Of a stretch of DNA of 64,000 bases, positions 19,998 to 28,880 are shown one piece after another. The stretch is from Pseudonocardia asaccharolytica DSM 44247 = NBRC 16224 (lineage in GTDB: Bacteria; Actinomycetota; Actinomycetes; Mycobacteriales; Pseudonocardiaceae): NCBI RefSeq assembly GCF_000423625.1, contig NZ_AUII01000007.1, positions 1-64,000 of the forward strand, in the 5' to 3' direction. Under the pieces are notes generated by a model. It worked only from the letters and a program-made list of their open reading frames with translations, searched no databases and had not been told where the DNA came from. Made by a program: the position numbers and the translations under genes. How positions within the stretch are numbered: the stretch's first letter is position 1; each line of letters begins with the position of its first letter.

Positions 19998-20068
19998 CCG
20001 TCCATGGTCGCCCCCGCACGGCGATGCGGAAACACGCACGGCGAACTGACTGTCATCACAGATCCCGA

Positions 20069-20074
20069 TAAGCT
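20069..20074 (+). promoter_or_regulatory. -10 box for leaderless lysR transcript
   Basis: TAAGCT ends 7 nt before GTG 20082. The 84-nt gap to the divergent symporter gene would also hold the regulator's own operator. Confidence 0.45.
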
Positions 20075-20081
20075 GGGCGGG

Positions 20082-20963
20082 GTGTTCGATCCGGTGCAGC
20101 TGCGCTCGTTCCTCGCCGTCGCACAGACGCTCAGCTTCACCCGCGCCGCCGAGCGGCTCGGGGTCCGGCAGTCGACGGTCAGCCAGCACGTCCGCAAGCT
20201 GGAGGCGGTGGCCGACCGCCCGCTGTTCGACCGCGACACCCACAGCGTCGCCCTCACCCCCGACGGCGAGGCGATGCTGGACTTCGCACGCAACATCCTC
20301 GACACGACCGAACGCGCGCTCGCGCACTTCAGCGGGTCGCAGGTGCGCGGCCGGCTGCGGTTCGGGGTGTCGGAGGATCTCGTGCTGACCCGGTTGCCGA
20401 CGATCCTGTGCGAGTTCCGGCTGCGCCATCCGCTCGTCGACGTCGAGCTCACCGTCGGGCTCAGCGGCACCCTCCAGGAGGCCCTGTCGAGGCGCGAGCT
20501 GGATCTGGTGTTCGGGAAGCGGGCCCCGGGGGAGACGCATGGCACGCGGGTGTGGCGCGACCGGTTCGTCTGGGTCACCGGCCCCGACCTGCCCCGACTC
20601 GGCCCGGACGAACCGGTGCCGCTGGTCGCCTACCCGCCGCCGAGCATCTCCAGGGCCGCGGCCGTGACCGCGCTGGAGGGCGCGGGGCGGGCGTGGCGGA
20701 TCAGCTGCACCAGCGGCAGCCTCAGCGGCCTGCGCGCCGCCGCCCTGGCCGGGCTGGGGGTCTGGGCGCACGCCGAGTCGCTGGTCCCGGCCGGTCTGGT
20801 GCCGGCTCCGTCGCGGGCCAGGCTGCCCGAGCTCGGGTCGTTCGACTTCGTGCTGTTCACCGTGGGCCCTGTCGCCGATGGCCCGGCGGGCGCGCTGGCC
20901 GCGACCATCCTCGCCGCAGGCGACCGGCTGCACGACGTTCCCGCAGATCAACCGCGCCGGTGA
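20082..20963 (+). CDS. LysR-family transcriptional regulator
   Basis: The 293-residue product starts FDPVQLRSFLAVAQTLSFTRAAERLGVRQSTVSQHVRKLE, the winged helix-turn-helix of the family (residues 2-60). A co-inducer domain follows (RLRFGVSEDLVLTRLPTILCEF, DLVFGKRAPGETHG). It is divergent from the bile-acid-type symporter, the classic layout for a LysR protein and its target. Its TGA lies in the left arm of the palindrome at 20954-21005, so its last codons are shaped by that element. Confidence 0.92.
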   Translation: MFDPVQLRSFLAVAQTLSFTRAAERLGVRQSTVSQHVRKLEAVADRPLFDRDTHSVALTPDGEAMLDFARNILDTTERALAHFSGSQVRGRLRFGVSEDLVLTRLPTILCEFRLRHPLVDVELTVGLSGTLQEALSRRELDLVFGKRAPGETHGTRVWRDRFVWVTGPDLPRLGPDEPVPLVAYPPPSISRAAAVTALEGAGRAWRISCTSGSLSGLRAAALAGLGVWAHAESLVPAGLVPAPSRARLPELGSFDFVLFTVGPVADGPAGALAATILAAGDRLHDVPADQPRR

Positions 20964-21005
20964 GTGTGTAACAGTGTTCTAACACTGTTACACACTCACC
21001 GGCGC
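20954..21005. terminator. 40-nt palindrome, copy 4, with extended stem
   Basis: The core GTGAGTGTGTAACAGTGTT (20960-20978), centre CT, and its complement (20981-20999) are extended by 6 more base pairs to 20954 and 21005. The C-to-T change in the left arm is compensated by G-to-A on the right. It sits between convergent genes and holds both stop codons: lysR TGA 20961-20963 and the VWA gene TGA at 20996-20998. Confidence 0.85.
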
Positions 21006-22945
21006 CGGAGGCGCAGGTAGTCGGCGACGACCTCGGCGCCCAGCCCGTCGAGGGTCGGGGCCACCACCCGCCCGCCGCAGCGGCGCGCCACGCCGTCCAT
21101 GAACGCGGCCAGCCGCGGATCGTCGCCGAGCACGAAGAACGTGAACGCCGCATCCTGCCCGGTGAGCCGGTCGACCTCACCGATCGTCGCCCTGATCGTG
21201 TAGGGGCTGGGCGGATAGTCGAACAACGCCTCCCCGCCGGGGGTGAGGTGGGCCGTCGGCTCCCCGTCGGTGACGACGAGGACCACCGGGGTCGCGTCGG
21301 GATGCCGCCGCAGATGCCGTCCCGCCAGCAGCAGCGCATGGTGCAGGTTCGTGCCCTGGGCGTAGGCGCCGTCGAGCCCGACCAGTTCGCCGAGCTCGAC
21401 GGTCTGGGCATGCCTGCCGAAGGCGATCAACGACAGGTCGTCGCCCCGGAACCGGGTGGAGATGAGCTGGTGCAACGCGAGCGCGGTGCGCTTCATCGGC
21501 AGCCAGCGACCCTCGGCCACCATCGACCACGACGTGTCGACCAGCAGCGCCACCGCGGCCCGGCTGCGCTGCTCGGTCTCGACGATCTCCACGTCGGTGA
21601 CGTCCAGCCGCCGCTCGTCCCCGCCCGCCCGCCTCAGCTGCGCGTTGATCAGCGTCCGGGGCACGTTCCAGGCCTCGGTGTCGCCGAACGTCCACGGCCG
21701 GGTCGCCCCGGTCGGCTCGCCGGCCGCACCGGCGCGGCGCGTCTCCCGCTCCCCGCGGCGCCCGCCGATCCGGTCGACGACCTCGCGCAGCGCCGATTCG
21801 CCCAGCCTGCGCAGCGCCTTCGGCGAGAGCTGCAGCGAGCCGTCGGCCGCCCGCTCGAACAGGCCCTGGCGGGTCAGCTCGTGTTCCAGCTCGGCCAGCC
21901 GGTGCGCATCCACCCGTGCCTGCTCGCCGAGCAGGGACTCCAGCGCCTCCAGATCGACGTCCTCCAGCCGGGCCCCGGGGTAGCTCTGCGCGAGCTGCTC
22001 GGCCAGCGCGTCGAGCTGGGCCAGCTCCTCCATCGCCCGGGTGGCCTCGCCCATGCCCAGCGGGTTGTCCCCGCGGAACCGGCCCGAGCCCGTCCAGTCC
22101 TCGCCGGGGCGCAGCCCCTGCAGCTGGGCGTCGAGCTGCGCGAGGGACTGCGCCAGCCGCGGGTCGCCGAAGGCCTGCTGGGCCAGCTCGGCCAGCTCGG
22201 CGCGCTGCCTGGCCGACATCGAGTTGAGCATCCGCTGCGCGGCGGCCGCCCTGGCGGCGAGCAGGTCGATCAGCTCGTCGGTGGTGCGCGGGTTCTCCGG
22301 GAAGAACTCGCCGTGGCGGCGCATGAACCCGGCGAACTGCTCGGTGGTGGCGCGGCCCTGGGCGTGGTTGGCCAGTAGCGAGTTCAGGTCGTCGAGCATC
22401 TCGCGGATCCGCTCGACGTCCTGTGGAGTGGCGTTCTGCAGCGCCTCCTTCATGCCCTGGAAACGCTGGTCGAGCAGCTCCCGGCCGAGCAGGTCGCGGA
22501 TCTGCTCGTAGGCCTCCCGCGCGGAAGCGGACTGCCAGTCGTAGGAGTCGAGCTCGCGGACCGCCCCGCCGGTGTCCGGGGGCAGCGCGTCGAGCTGCAT
22601 CTCGCGGAACCGGGCGTCGTCGGTGTCGCGGCGGGCCAGCTCCGCGCGCTCGGCGTCGAGCGCACGCTGCAGCAGCTCGCGAAGCTCCTGCAACGTGCCG
22701 TCGAGCCGGTTGTCGCGCTGCAGGTCGCGGCGGCGCTGCCACACCTGCCGGGTGAGGTCGTCGAGGCCGCGCCGGCCGTCGTGCCCGCGGCGAAGCAGCT
22801 CCTGCAGCGCCTGGCGCGGCGAGGCACCCTCCATCACGTCGCGGCCGATCTCCTCCATCGCCGCCCGGACGTCGAACGGCGGGGCGAGCGGGTCGGGCCC
22901 GTCGAGGTAGGGGCCGTACCGTACCCGCCGTTCTCGCCTGCGCAC
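20996..22945 (-). CDS. VWA-domain protein partnered with a MoxR ATPase
   Basis: About 649 residues. The N-terminal 400 are helical and charged, with coiled-coil-like stretches (ELRELLQRALDAERAELARRD). The C-terminal third is a von Willebrand A domain with the metal site VALLVDTSWSM (DxSxS), GTNLHHALLLAGRHL and VVTDGEPTAH. It resembles the Rv0959-type protein that pairs with the Rv0958-type ATPase. The partner ATPase is at 24222-25619, one gene away on the same strand. GTG 22945 is chosen because TAACGT lies 7 nt upstream; GTG 22954 overlaps that box. A metal-insertion or chaperone role is inferred from the family. Confidence 0.85.
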   Translation of the reverse strand: MRRRERRVRYGPYLDGPDPLAPPFDVRAAMEEIGRDVMEGASPRQALQELLRRGHDGRRGLDDLTRQVWQRRRDLQRDNRLDGTLQELRELLQRALDAERAELARRDTDDARFREMQLDALPPDTGGAVRELDSYDWQSASAREAYEQIRDLLGRELLDQRFQGMKEALQNATPQDVERIREMLDDLNSLLANHAQGRATTEQFAGFMRRHGEFFPENPRTTDELIDLLAARAAAAQRMLNSMSARQRAELAELAQQAFGDPRLAQSLAQLDAQLQGLRPGEDWTGSGRFRGDNPLGMGEATRAMEELAQLDALAEQLAQSYPGARLEDVDLEALESLLGEQARVDAHRLAELEHELTRQGLFERAADGSLQLSPKALRRLGESALREVVDRIGGRRGERETRRAGAAGEPTGATRPWTFGDTEAWNVPRTLINAQLRRAGGDERRLDVTDVEIVETEQRSRAAVALLVDTSWSMVAEGRWLPMKRTALALHQLISTRFRGDDLSLIAFGRHAQTVELGELVGLDGAYAQGTNLHHALLLAGRHLRRHPDATPVVLVVTDGEPTAHLTPGGEALFDYPPSPYTIRATIGEVDRLTGQDAAFTFFVLGDDPRLAAFMDGVARRCGGRVVAPTLDGLGAEVVADYLRLRRR

Positions 22946-22952
22946 CTCGTCC

Positions 22953-22958
22953 ACGTTA
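22953..22958 (-). promoter_or_regulatory. -10 box for leaderless VWA-gene transcript
   Basis: TAACGT (minus strand) ends 7 nt before GTG 22945, so the VWA gene may have its own promoter besides read-through from the RCC1 gene. Confidence 0.4.
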
Positions 22959-23012
22959 CGCCGGGAGGGGCCAGACCACCCGGGTCCGCGGGGCGCGGCG
23001 GGTGTGCCGGAG

Positions 23013-24176
23013 TCAGCCCGCCAGCAGGGCGTGGTGACCGGACACCATCACCGCGGGGCCGGGGAGGTCGATCCGCATCGGCGCCGTCACCGCCCCCGAC
23101 GCCAGGTCACCCAGAACCAGCCCCGACCCCCATGCCCACAGCCCGCCGTCGCGGTCGATCGCGTAGGCCGTCAGCCCGTAGGCCCCGATCCACCGCGCCG
23201 GCGGCAGCCCCGGCACCCGCCGCGGGACCGTCGAGACATGGTCGGAGGTGTCGCCCTCGCCCAGCACCCCCTGCGCTCCGCGTCCCCACGCCCAGACCGC
23301 GCCCGCGCCGTCCAGGGCGAACGCCACGTCGGTCCCCGCGGCGACCTGCACGATCCCGCTCAGCGACCCGACCCGCACGGCGCTGGGCGTCTGTCCGCCC
23401 CGCGGCTCGACCCCGAGCAGACCGTGCACGTTGTTTCCCCACGCGCACACCTCGCCCGCCCCGGTCGCGCCGATCCCGGCGCCGCCGGCGTTGGCGATGC
23501 TCACCAGCCCGGGGCGGTCCCGCAGAGTACGGACCTTCGTGCCCTGCCGATCCCCGAGGACGTCGGTGAGGTTGATCCCCCAACCCGTGACCCGCCCGTC
23601 GGTCCGTAGCGCGAGCGCCTGCAGGTCGCCGGTCGCGACGTCGACGACCCGGGAGACGCCCGGCACCGGCACCGGGGACGGCTGCGCCTGCTCCCCGCCG
23701 CGCACCCCGCCGTTCGCGAGAAACGCATCGCCCCAGATCAGCACGGTCCCGTCGGCCCGGACGACGACGAACGCCGAGCCCACGGGATGCACCGAGACGG
23801 CGTCGGTGATTCCGGGCACCGACCGCGGCGCGGTGACGACGTGCCGTGCGCGCACGCCGTCACCGAGCGAGCCGAGGTGGCCCAGCCCGTAGGCCGACAC
23901 GGTGCCGTCGGTGCGCACGACCGCGACCGTGTGCCCGGTGTCGGCGACGGAGACCACGTCGTCCCAGCCGGGGATCGGGCCGGTGACCTCCGGCGTGGAG
24001 AACGCCGGCGCGAACGCGACCACCTGCCCCGGCGCATGCCGGACGGGCAGCGGGGCGGCGTCGGCGTCGGTGCAGCGGGGTGCGGTGAGCACCGCCCGGT
24101 CGGCCGCGCTGCAGCCGGAGAGCACGCCCAGCGCGGCCGCTCCGGCGAGCACCCGGACCATCATGCGTCGGATCAT
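23013..24176 (-). CDS. RCC1-repeat lipoprotein
   Basis: 387 residues. The N-terminus is a lipoprotein signal: MIRRMMVRVLAGAAALGVLSGC with the lipobox LSGC at about 19-22. The mature part has tandem RCC1-type blades of about 50 residues: VVRTDGTVSAYGLGHLGSLG, VVRADGTVLIWGDAF, ALRTDGRVTGWGINLTDVLG, GEVCAWGNNVHGLLG, GAVWAWGRGAQGVLGEG and GGLWAWGSG. A six- or seven-bladed propeller outside the membrane is expected, as a binding scaffold of unknown partner. It lies between the MoxR and VWA genes. ATG 24164 is an alternative start. Confidence 0.85.
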   Translation of the reverse strand: MIRRMMVRVLAGAAALGVLSGCSAADRAVLTAPRCTDADAAPLPVRHAPGQVVAFAPAFSTPEVTGPIPGWDDVVSVADTGHTVAVVRTDGTVSAYGLGHLGSLGDGVRARHVVTAPRSVPGITDAVSVHPVGSAFVVVRADGTVLIWGDAFLANGGVRGGEQAQPSPVPVPGVSRVVDVATGDLQALALRTDGRVTGWGINLTDVLGDRQGTKVRTLRDRPGLVSIANAGGAGIGATGAGEVCAWGNNVHGLLGVEPRGGQTPSAVRVGSLSGIVQVAAGTDVAFALDGAGAVWAWGRGAQGVLGEGDTSDHVSTVPRRVPGLPPARWIGAYGLTAYAIDRDGGLWAWGSGLVLGDLASGAVTAPMRIDLPGPAVMVSGHHALLAG

Positions 24177-24221
24177 GGGCGGGAGTCTGCCCGGTGGCCG
24201 CGGTGGCCCGCCGCGGTAGGA

Positions 24222-25619
24222 CTACCGGTAGCTGACGGTGTCGTCCTGATCTTCGTCCTTGGCCAGCTTGCGGGTGAGGAACAGGTACTCCAGCGCCAGC
24301 TCGGCGGCCGAGGCCATCGGGCCGGGATCCTCGGTGCCCGCGGCACCGAGCCGCATCGCGACCTCCGTCAGCGCGGGCACGGCCGGCAGCGCGGCGACGA
24401 CCTGCGCGGCGGGCACCCGTACCCCGGTGCGCACCGGATGCGCGGCGACGGCGTCCGCGAGCTCGCCGAGCTCGACCCCGCGCAACCGGGACCGTGCGGT
24501 CTCGGCGGTCGCCCGGCGCAGCAGGTGCTCGAGGATCTCGTCCTCCCGGCCCTCCTCGCCGGAGCTGAACTCCAGCTTGCCGCGCAGCACGGCCGGCACC
24601 GACTCCAGGTCGATGGGCCGGGCGTAGGGGTGGCGCTCCCCGGTGAGCGCGGCCCGGTGCAGCGCGGCGGCGGCGACGGTCTCCGCGGCGGCGACGGCGA
24701 AACGGGCCGACACCCCCGAACCCTGGTCGACCGCGCTGGACTCGCGCAGCAGCCGGGTGAACCGGGCGATCACCTCGAGGAGATGGCGCGGCACGTCGGC
24801 GACCGGGTCGGCCTCCTGCTCGACGAGCGCGACCTCGTCGGCCACCTCCAGCGGGTAATGGGTGCGGACCTCGGCGCCGAACCGGTCCTTGAGCGGGGTG
24901 ATGATCCGCCCGCGGTTGGTGTAGTCCTCCGGGTTCGCGCTCGCAACCAGCAGCACGTCCAGGGGCAGCCGCAGCGTGTAGCCGCGGACCTGGATATCGC
25001 GTTCCTCCATCACGTTGAGCAGTGCGACCTGGATCCGTTCGGCGAGGTCGGGCAGCTCGTTGATGGCGACGACGCCCCGGTGCGCGCGCGGCACCAGGCC
25101 GTAGTGGATGGTCTCCGGGTCACCCAGCGACCGGCCCTCGGCGACCTTGACCGGGTCGACGTCGCCGATGAGGTCGGCCACCGCGGTGTCGGGGGTGGCG
25201 AGCTTCTCGGTGTAGCGCTCGCCGCGATGCCGCCAGGCCACCGGGAGCTCGTCGCCGAGCTCGGCGGCCCGGCGGATCGAGATCGGGGTGATGGGTTCGA
25301 ACGGGTGCTCGCCCAGCTCGGAGCCGTCGATGACGGGTGTCCACTCGTCGAGCAGCTCGACCAGCGAGCGCAGCAGCCGGGTCTTGCCCTGGCCGCGCTC
25401 GCCGAGCAGCACGACGTCGTGGCCCGCGAGCAGGGCCCGTTCCAGCTGCGGCAGGACCGTCGAGCCGAACCCGACGATCCCGGGCCATGGGTCCCGGCCG
25501 GCACGCAGCGCGGTGACCAGGTTGTCGCGGATCTCGGTCTTGACTCCCCGCTGCTCGTGGCCGGAGGCGCACAGCGCGCCGAGCGTGCGGGGAAGATCGG
25601 AAGGCGGTGTGACGGGCAC
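24222..25619 (-). CDS. MoxR/ChlI-type AAA+ ATPase
   Basis: 465 residues. Walker A-like GERGQGKTRLLRSL at about 95, then HRGVVAINELPDLAERIQVALLNVMEE with Walker B and the MoxR-type insert, and the sensor-1 region LDVLLVASANPEDYTNRGRIITPLKDRFGAEV. The family is the magnesium-chelatase-like AAA group that works with VWA proteins, and a VWA gene follows (20996-22945). GTG 25619 is chosen for TAGCGT 7 nt upstream. It is close to Rv0958 as far as I can tell from memory. Confidence 0.88.
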   Translation of the reverse strand: MPVTPPSDLPRTLGALCASGHEQRGVKTEIRDNLVTALRAGRDPWPGIVGFGSTVLPQLERALLAGHDVVLLGERGQGKTRLLRSLVELLDEWTPVIDGSELGEHPFEPITPISIRRAAELGDELPVAWRHRGERYTEKLATPDTAVADLIGDVDPVKVAEGRSLGDPETIHYGLVPRAHRGVVAINELPDLAERIQVALLNVMEERDIQVRGYTLRLPLDVLLVASANPEDYTNRGRIITPLKDRFGAEVRTHYPLEVADEVALVEQEADPVADVPRHLLEVIARFTRLLRESSAVDQGSGVSARFAVAAAETVAAAALHRAALTGERHPYARPIDLESVPAVLRGKLEFSSGEEGREDEILEHLLRRATAETARSRLRGVELGELADAVAAHPVRTGVRVPAAQVVAALPAVPALTEVAMRLGAAGTEDPGPMASAAELALEYLFLTRKLAKDEDQDDTVSYR

Positions 25620-25626
25620 GCCGACC

Positions 25627-25632
25627 ACGCTA
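25627..25632 (-). promoter_or_regulatory. -10 box for leaderless MoxR transcript
   Basis: TAGCGT (minus strand) ends 7 nt before GTG 25619 and overlaps an earlier in-frame GTG. Confidence 0.45.
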
Positions 25633-25732
25633 CGCCCCCCGGTCCGGCCGGCCCGCTCGCTTCGCCCGCCTTGACCTCGAGCCGAGTTCAGCTTCTGGGG
25701 TCATCGGTGCGGTTGATGGTGCGCGGCGCCGG

Positions 25733-26725
25733 TCAGGCGACGTACCGGGAACCGGCGGCCAGCCCGTCGGCGCTGAGCACGTCCTCGCCGTAGAGGGCCT
25801 GCAGCCAGTTGCTCTGATAGATGGTGTCGAGGTAGCGCTCACCGAGGTCCGGGGCGATGGCCACGGCGGTGAGCTCGGTCCCGTCGTGCCGGCCCAACCA
25901 GCCCGTCGCGCCGCTGACCACCGTGCCGGTGGAGCCGCCGAACAGGAACCCGCTTCTGGCCAGCCGATGGCAGACCCGGATGGTGTCCGCCTCCTCGACG
26001 CGCACCACATCGTCCACGTAGGACTCATCGAGCAGCGGAGGGGGGACGCTCGTGCCCAGGCCGGGAATCATCCGGCGGCCCGGCGCCCCACCGAAGGTCA
26101 CCGAACCGACGCTGTCCACGGCGACGATCCGCACCGGCCGGCGACATTCCCGGAAGTAGCGCGCGCAGCCCATCAGCGTCCCGGTGGTGCCGGCCCCGAC
26201 GAACAGCACGTCCAGTCGCGGGAACTGGCGCGCGATCGCCGGTGCCGTCGTGCGGTAGTGCGCCCTCCAGTTGCCCGGATTGGTGTACTGGTTGAGCCAG
26301 ACGTACCGGTCGTCGGAGGCGCACAACGCGCGGACGTGGGCGAGCCGCGCGCCGAGCAGGCCGCCGTTGGTGTCCGGTTCGGCGATGACGTGCACCTCGC
26401 TGCCCAACGCCTCCATCAGCCGCCGTGTCGACAGGTTGCAGCGCGGGTCGGTCACACACAGGAACCGGTAGCCCTTGCTCGCCGCGATCATGCTGAGCGC
26501 GACGCCCAGGTTTCCCGACGAGGACTCGACCAGGACCGACCCCGGGGTGAGGCGCCCGTCCACCTCGGCGGCCTCCACCATCTCGGTCGCGGCCTTCAAC
26601 TTGATCGAGCCGGCGAAGTTGAAGCCTTCGCATTTCAGGAAGAGCGAGTGCCCGAAGCTCGGCCGAAGGTCGACGTAGAGATCCTCCTCGTTGAAGACAT
26701 GTGGAACGGAGATGACTGGCACCAT
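25733..26725 (-). CDS. SbnA-like PLP enzyme of 2,3-diaminopropionate synthesis
   Basis: 330 residues, cysteine-synthase fold. FAGSIKLKAATEM carries the PLP lysine, ESSSGNLGVALSM the substrate loop, and FVGAGTTGTLMGCARYF the phosphate-binding glycines. In the SbnA family the enzyme joins O-phospho-L-serine and L-glutamate to N-(amino-carboxyethyl)-glutamate, the precursor of Dap. The partner SbnB-like gene lies 48 nt upstream. GAGGAGG 2 nt before ATG 26725 supports the start. It is the last gene of the minus-strand operon. A plain cysteine synthase is less likely because of the SbnB neighbour. Confidence 0.88.
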   Translation of the reverse strand: MVPVISVPHVFNEEDLYVDLRPSFGHSLFLKCEGFNFAGSIKLKAATEMVEAAEVDGRLTPGSVLVESSSGNLGVALSMIAASKGYRFLCVTDPRCNLSTRRLMEALGSEVHVIAEPDTNGGLLGARLAHVRALCASDDRYVWLNQYTNPGNWRAHYRTTAPAIARQFPRLDVLFVGAGTTGTLMGCARYFRECRRPVRIVAVDSVGSVTFGGAPGRRMIPGLGTSVPPPLLDESYVDDVVRVEEADTIRVCHRLARSGFLFGGSTGTVVSGATGWLGRHDGTELTAVAIAPDLGERYLDTIYQSNWLQALYGEDVLSADGLAAGSRYVA

Positions 26726-26773
26726 CGCCTCCTCATCTGTCGCGGAGCGGTCGACCGCTCCGCCGTCATAGGC

Positions 26774-27856
26774 TCATCCGTATCGGCTCAGTTCGTGGAA
26801 GAAGTCGTTGATGATCTGCAGTTCGCCCGAGCGGGCCACCTCGTCGTAGACGTACTTGCCCACCGCGAGGTCGAGCACGCCGAGGCCGAAGGGCGAGAAC
26901 ACCAGCGGGCCGTCCGCCGGGACCGTCGCCCGACCGGTCATCACGTCGTCCAACGTGCCGGTCACGAAGTCCCGGTTGCCCGTGCGCTGTTCGGCCAGAT
27001 GCGGCGAGGTGCCGGCCCTCAGACAGTGCTCGATGTCGTCCACGATGTTGGTCGAGGCGAGCACGATCTCCGGGGCGAGATCGCGCAGCGACACGTGCAG
27101 CACCAGCGGACCGTGGTCGAACCACGACGGGTCGCTGACATGCGGCTGACCGGCGACGGTGGCGAAGACGACCAGATCGCTGGAGCGGATCAGCTCTTCG
27201 GCGCGCTCGTGCACGGTGATCGGGTGGGCGATCCCCGACCGCTGGAGGTAGCCGCGGAAGCCGACGGCGGCATCGGCGGACAGGTCGTGCACGCCGATCT
27301 CGTCGAACGACCAGCCGGTGCCGGCGAGAAACGTGTGGATGTAGCGGGCGATCAGGCCCACCCCGAAGAAGCCGACGCGCGCCGGGCGGCGCCGGCCGCG
27401 GCTGAGCCAGTCGGCCGCCAGCGTCGCCGACGCGGCCGTCCTGGCAGCGCTGATGATCGAGCTTTCCAGGCAGGCGAACGGGTAGCCGGTGTCGTGATCG
27501 TTGAGGATCAGCACGGCCGAGGCCCTCGGGATGCCGGCCGCCACGTTCTCCGGGAAGCTGGAGATCCATTTCAGGCCGTCCACCCGCACCGGCCCCCCGA
27601 TCGAGGCGGGCAGCGCGATGATCCGGGAGGACGGGCGGTCCGGGAACCGCAGGAAGTAGGAGGGGGGGTTCACCGAGTCACCGGCACCGTGCAGCCGGTA
27701 GGTGGCCCCGACCAGCTCCACGATCTGCTTCTCGCGCCCGGCCAGTGCGCGCTGGACCTGGGCCCCGGAGATCACCGCGAACGGTGGCACGGCGGTGGGC
27801 TCGGGCCCCGTCGCCCGGGCCGCGGCCTGCGATGCGGCGGAACGGGTGGTGGTCAT
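26774..27856 (-). CDS. SbnB-like dehydrogenase of 2,3-diaminopropionate synthesis
   Basis: 360 residues, ornithine cyclodeaminase/mu-crystallin family. Seen: SVNPPSYFLRFPDRPSSRIIALPA and VDGLKWISSFPENVAAGIPRA (substrate side), then the Rossmann motif VGFFGVGLIARYIHTFLA for NAD. SbnB-type enzymes oxidatively cleave the SbnA product to L-Dap and 2-oxoglutarate. Its ATG overlaps the oxygenase stop codon (ATGA at 27853-27856), so translation is coupled. With the SbnA-like enzyme it should supply Dap to the NRPS encoded just upstream. Confidence 0.88.
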   Translation of the reverse strand: MTTTRSAASQAAARATGPEPTAVPPFAVISGAQVQRALAGREKQIVELVGATYRLHGAGDSVNPPSYFLRFPDRPSSRIIALPASIGGPVRVDGLKWISSFPENVAAGIPRASAVLILNDHDTGYPFACLESSIISAARTAASATLAADWLSRGRRRPARVGFFGVGLIARYIHTFLAGTGWSFDEIGVHDLSADAAVGFRGYLQRSGIAHPITVHERAEELIRSSDLVVFATVAGQPHVSDPSWFDHGPLVLHVSLRDLAPEIVLASTNIVDDIEHCLRAGTSPHLAEQRTGNRDFVTGTLDDVMTGRATVPADGPLVFSPFGLGVLDLAVGKYVYDEVARSGELQIINDFFHELSRYG

Positions 27857-28857
27857 CGAGCCGTCACCTCGACGGTCGGCGAGCAGTCGGCCACGCGCAC
27901 CGCATCGGCCATCGCGACGAGCACCTCGCGCGATCCGGTGAACGGCTCCCTGCTGTGCGCGGTGCGGATGTTGTCGACGAGCATCAGGTCGCCGGGCTGC
28001 CACGGTTCACGCGCGGTGTGGGCCTCGTAGACCTCGTTGAGCAGCCGCACGACGTCCTCGCCGATCGGGTCGCCGTTGCCGAAGCAGGTGTTGAACGGCA
28101 GCCCGTCGGCGCCGTAGACGTCCACCAGGAACTCGCGCACCTCGGGATCCAGCGTCCATTCGTTGAGGAACGCGATCTGGTTGAACCAGCAGCGTCGGCC
28201 GGTGACCGGGTGCGCCACCACGGCGCTGCGCCGCTGCCGGGTGCGCAGCCCGCCGTCGGGTTGCCACTCGAACTCGATCGCGTTCGCTCGGCAGTAGCTC
28301 TCGACGGCGCCACGGTCGGAGGTGCCGAATGCCTCGGCGAAGGACGCCCCGATCTCGTCGTTGTAGTTGCGCACGAGCAGCCAGCCCTCCCGCTCGAACC
28401 GGGTGACCGGTTCGGCGGGCAGCGCGTCGAGCACGGTGGGTGCGTCGGCCACCCCGGTCGCCCCGCCGTCGGTGGGCGCCTCGAGGCACGCGAACAGCAT
28501 CAGGCCGGGGATCTCGAGCGTGTAGCTCAGCTCGTGGTGCATGCACATCGGCTGGTTCGGCGGCCATTTCGAGGAGGAGTACACGCCGTCGGAGTAGGTC
28601 TGGCGGGCGGCGAAGGCCTCCCGCTCGGTCATCAGGCCGGCGGCCAGCCGCCGGAAGACGGCGGCGATCTCGGCCGCGTCGCGCAGCCCGATGCCGCGGA
28701 CCAGGACCGCACCGTGCACGGCGACGGCGGCGCGCAGCGCGTCCCGATGCTCGGCGGCCCAGCCCAGCGCGTCGCCGGTGGCCTCGGCCCGCAACATCGG
28801 CGGCTTGCCGGCGTGCAGGTCCACCTCGAGCAGGGGCGACGGGGATGAGGACGACAT
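27853..28857 (-). CDS. TauD/SyrP-like Fe(II)/2-oxoglutarate dioxygenase
   Basis: 334 residues. The iron triad fits HHELSYT (HxE variant of HxD) near residue 115 and a late His in LMLVDNIRTAHSREPF, which is followed by the Arg that binds 2-oxoglutarate. VHGAVLVRGIGL and WFNQIAFLNEW are typical of the SyrP/clavaminate-synthase-like group that hydroxylates carrier-bound amino acids in NRPS pathways. Hydroxylation of Dap, free or carrier-bound, is inferred from the operon. The start at 28857 has GGAAGG-type sequence upstream. The gene begins 23 nt after the NRPS stop and overlaps sbnB-like by 4 nt. Confidence 0.85.
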   Translation of the reverse strand: MSSSSPSPLLEVDLHAGKPPMLRAEATGDALGWAAEHRDALRAAVAVHGAVLVRGIGLRDAAEIAAVFRRLAAGLMTEREAFAARQTYSDGVYSSSKWPPNQPMCMHHELSYTLEIPGLMLFACLEAPTDGGATGVADAPTVLDALPAEPVTRFEREGWLLVRNYNDEIGASFAEAFGTSDRGAVESYCRANAIEFEWQPDGGLRTRQRRSAVVAHPVTGRRCWFNQIAFLNEWTLDPEVREFLVDVYGADGLPFNTCFGNGDPIGEDVVRLLNEVYEAHTAREPWQPGDLMLVDNIRTAHSREPFTGSREVLVAMADAVRVADCSPTVEVTAR

Positions 28858-28880
28858 CTCGCTTTCCTTCCGGTTCGTGC

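Noticed and set aside
17800..20019. One long minus-strand frame joining the MFS gene to sequence over the symporter
   Set aside because: The upstream part is the symporter read in a wrong frame. The MFS family N-terminus begins at about 18999.
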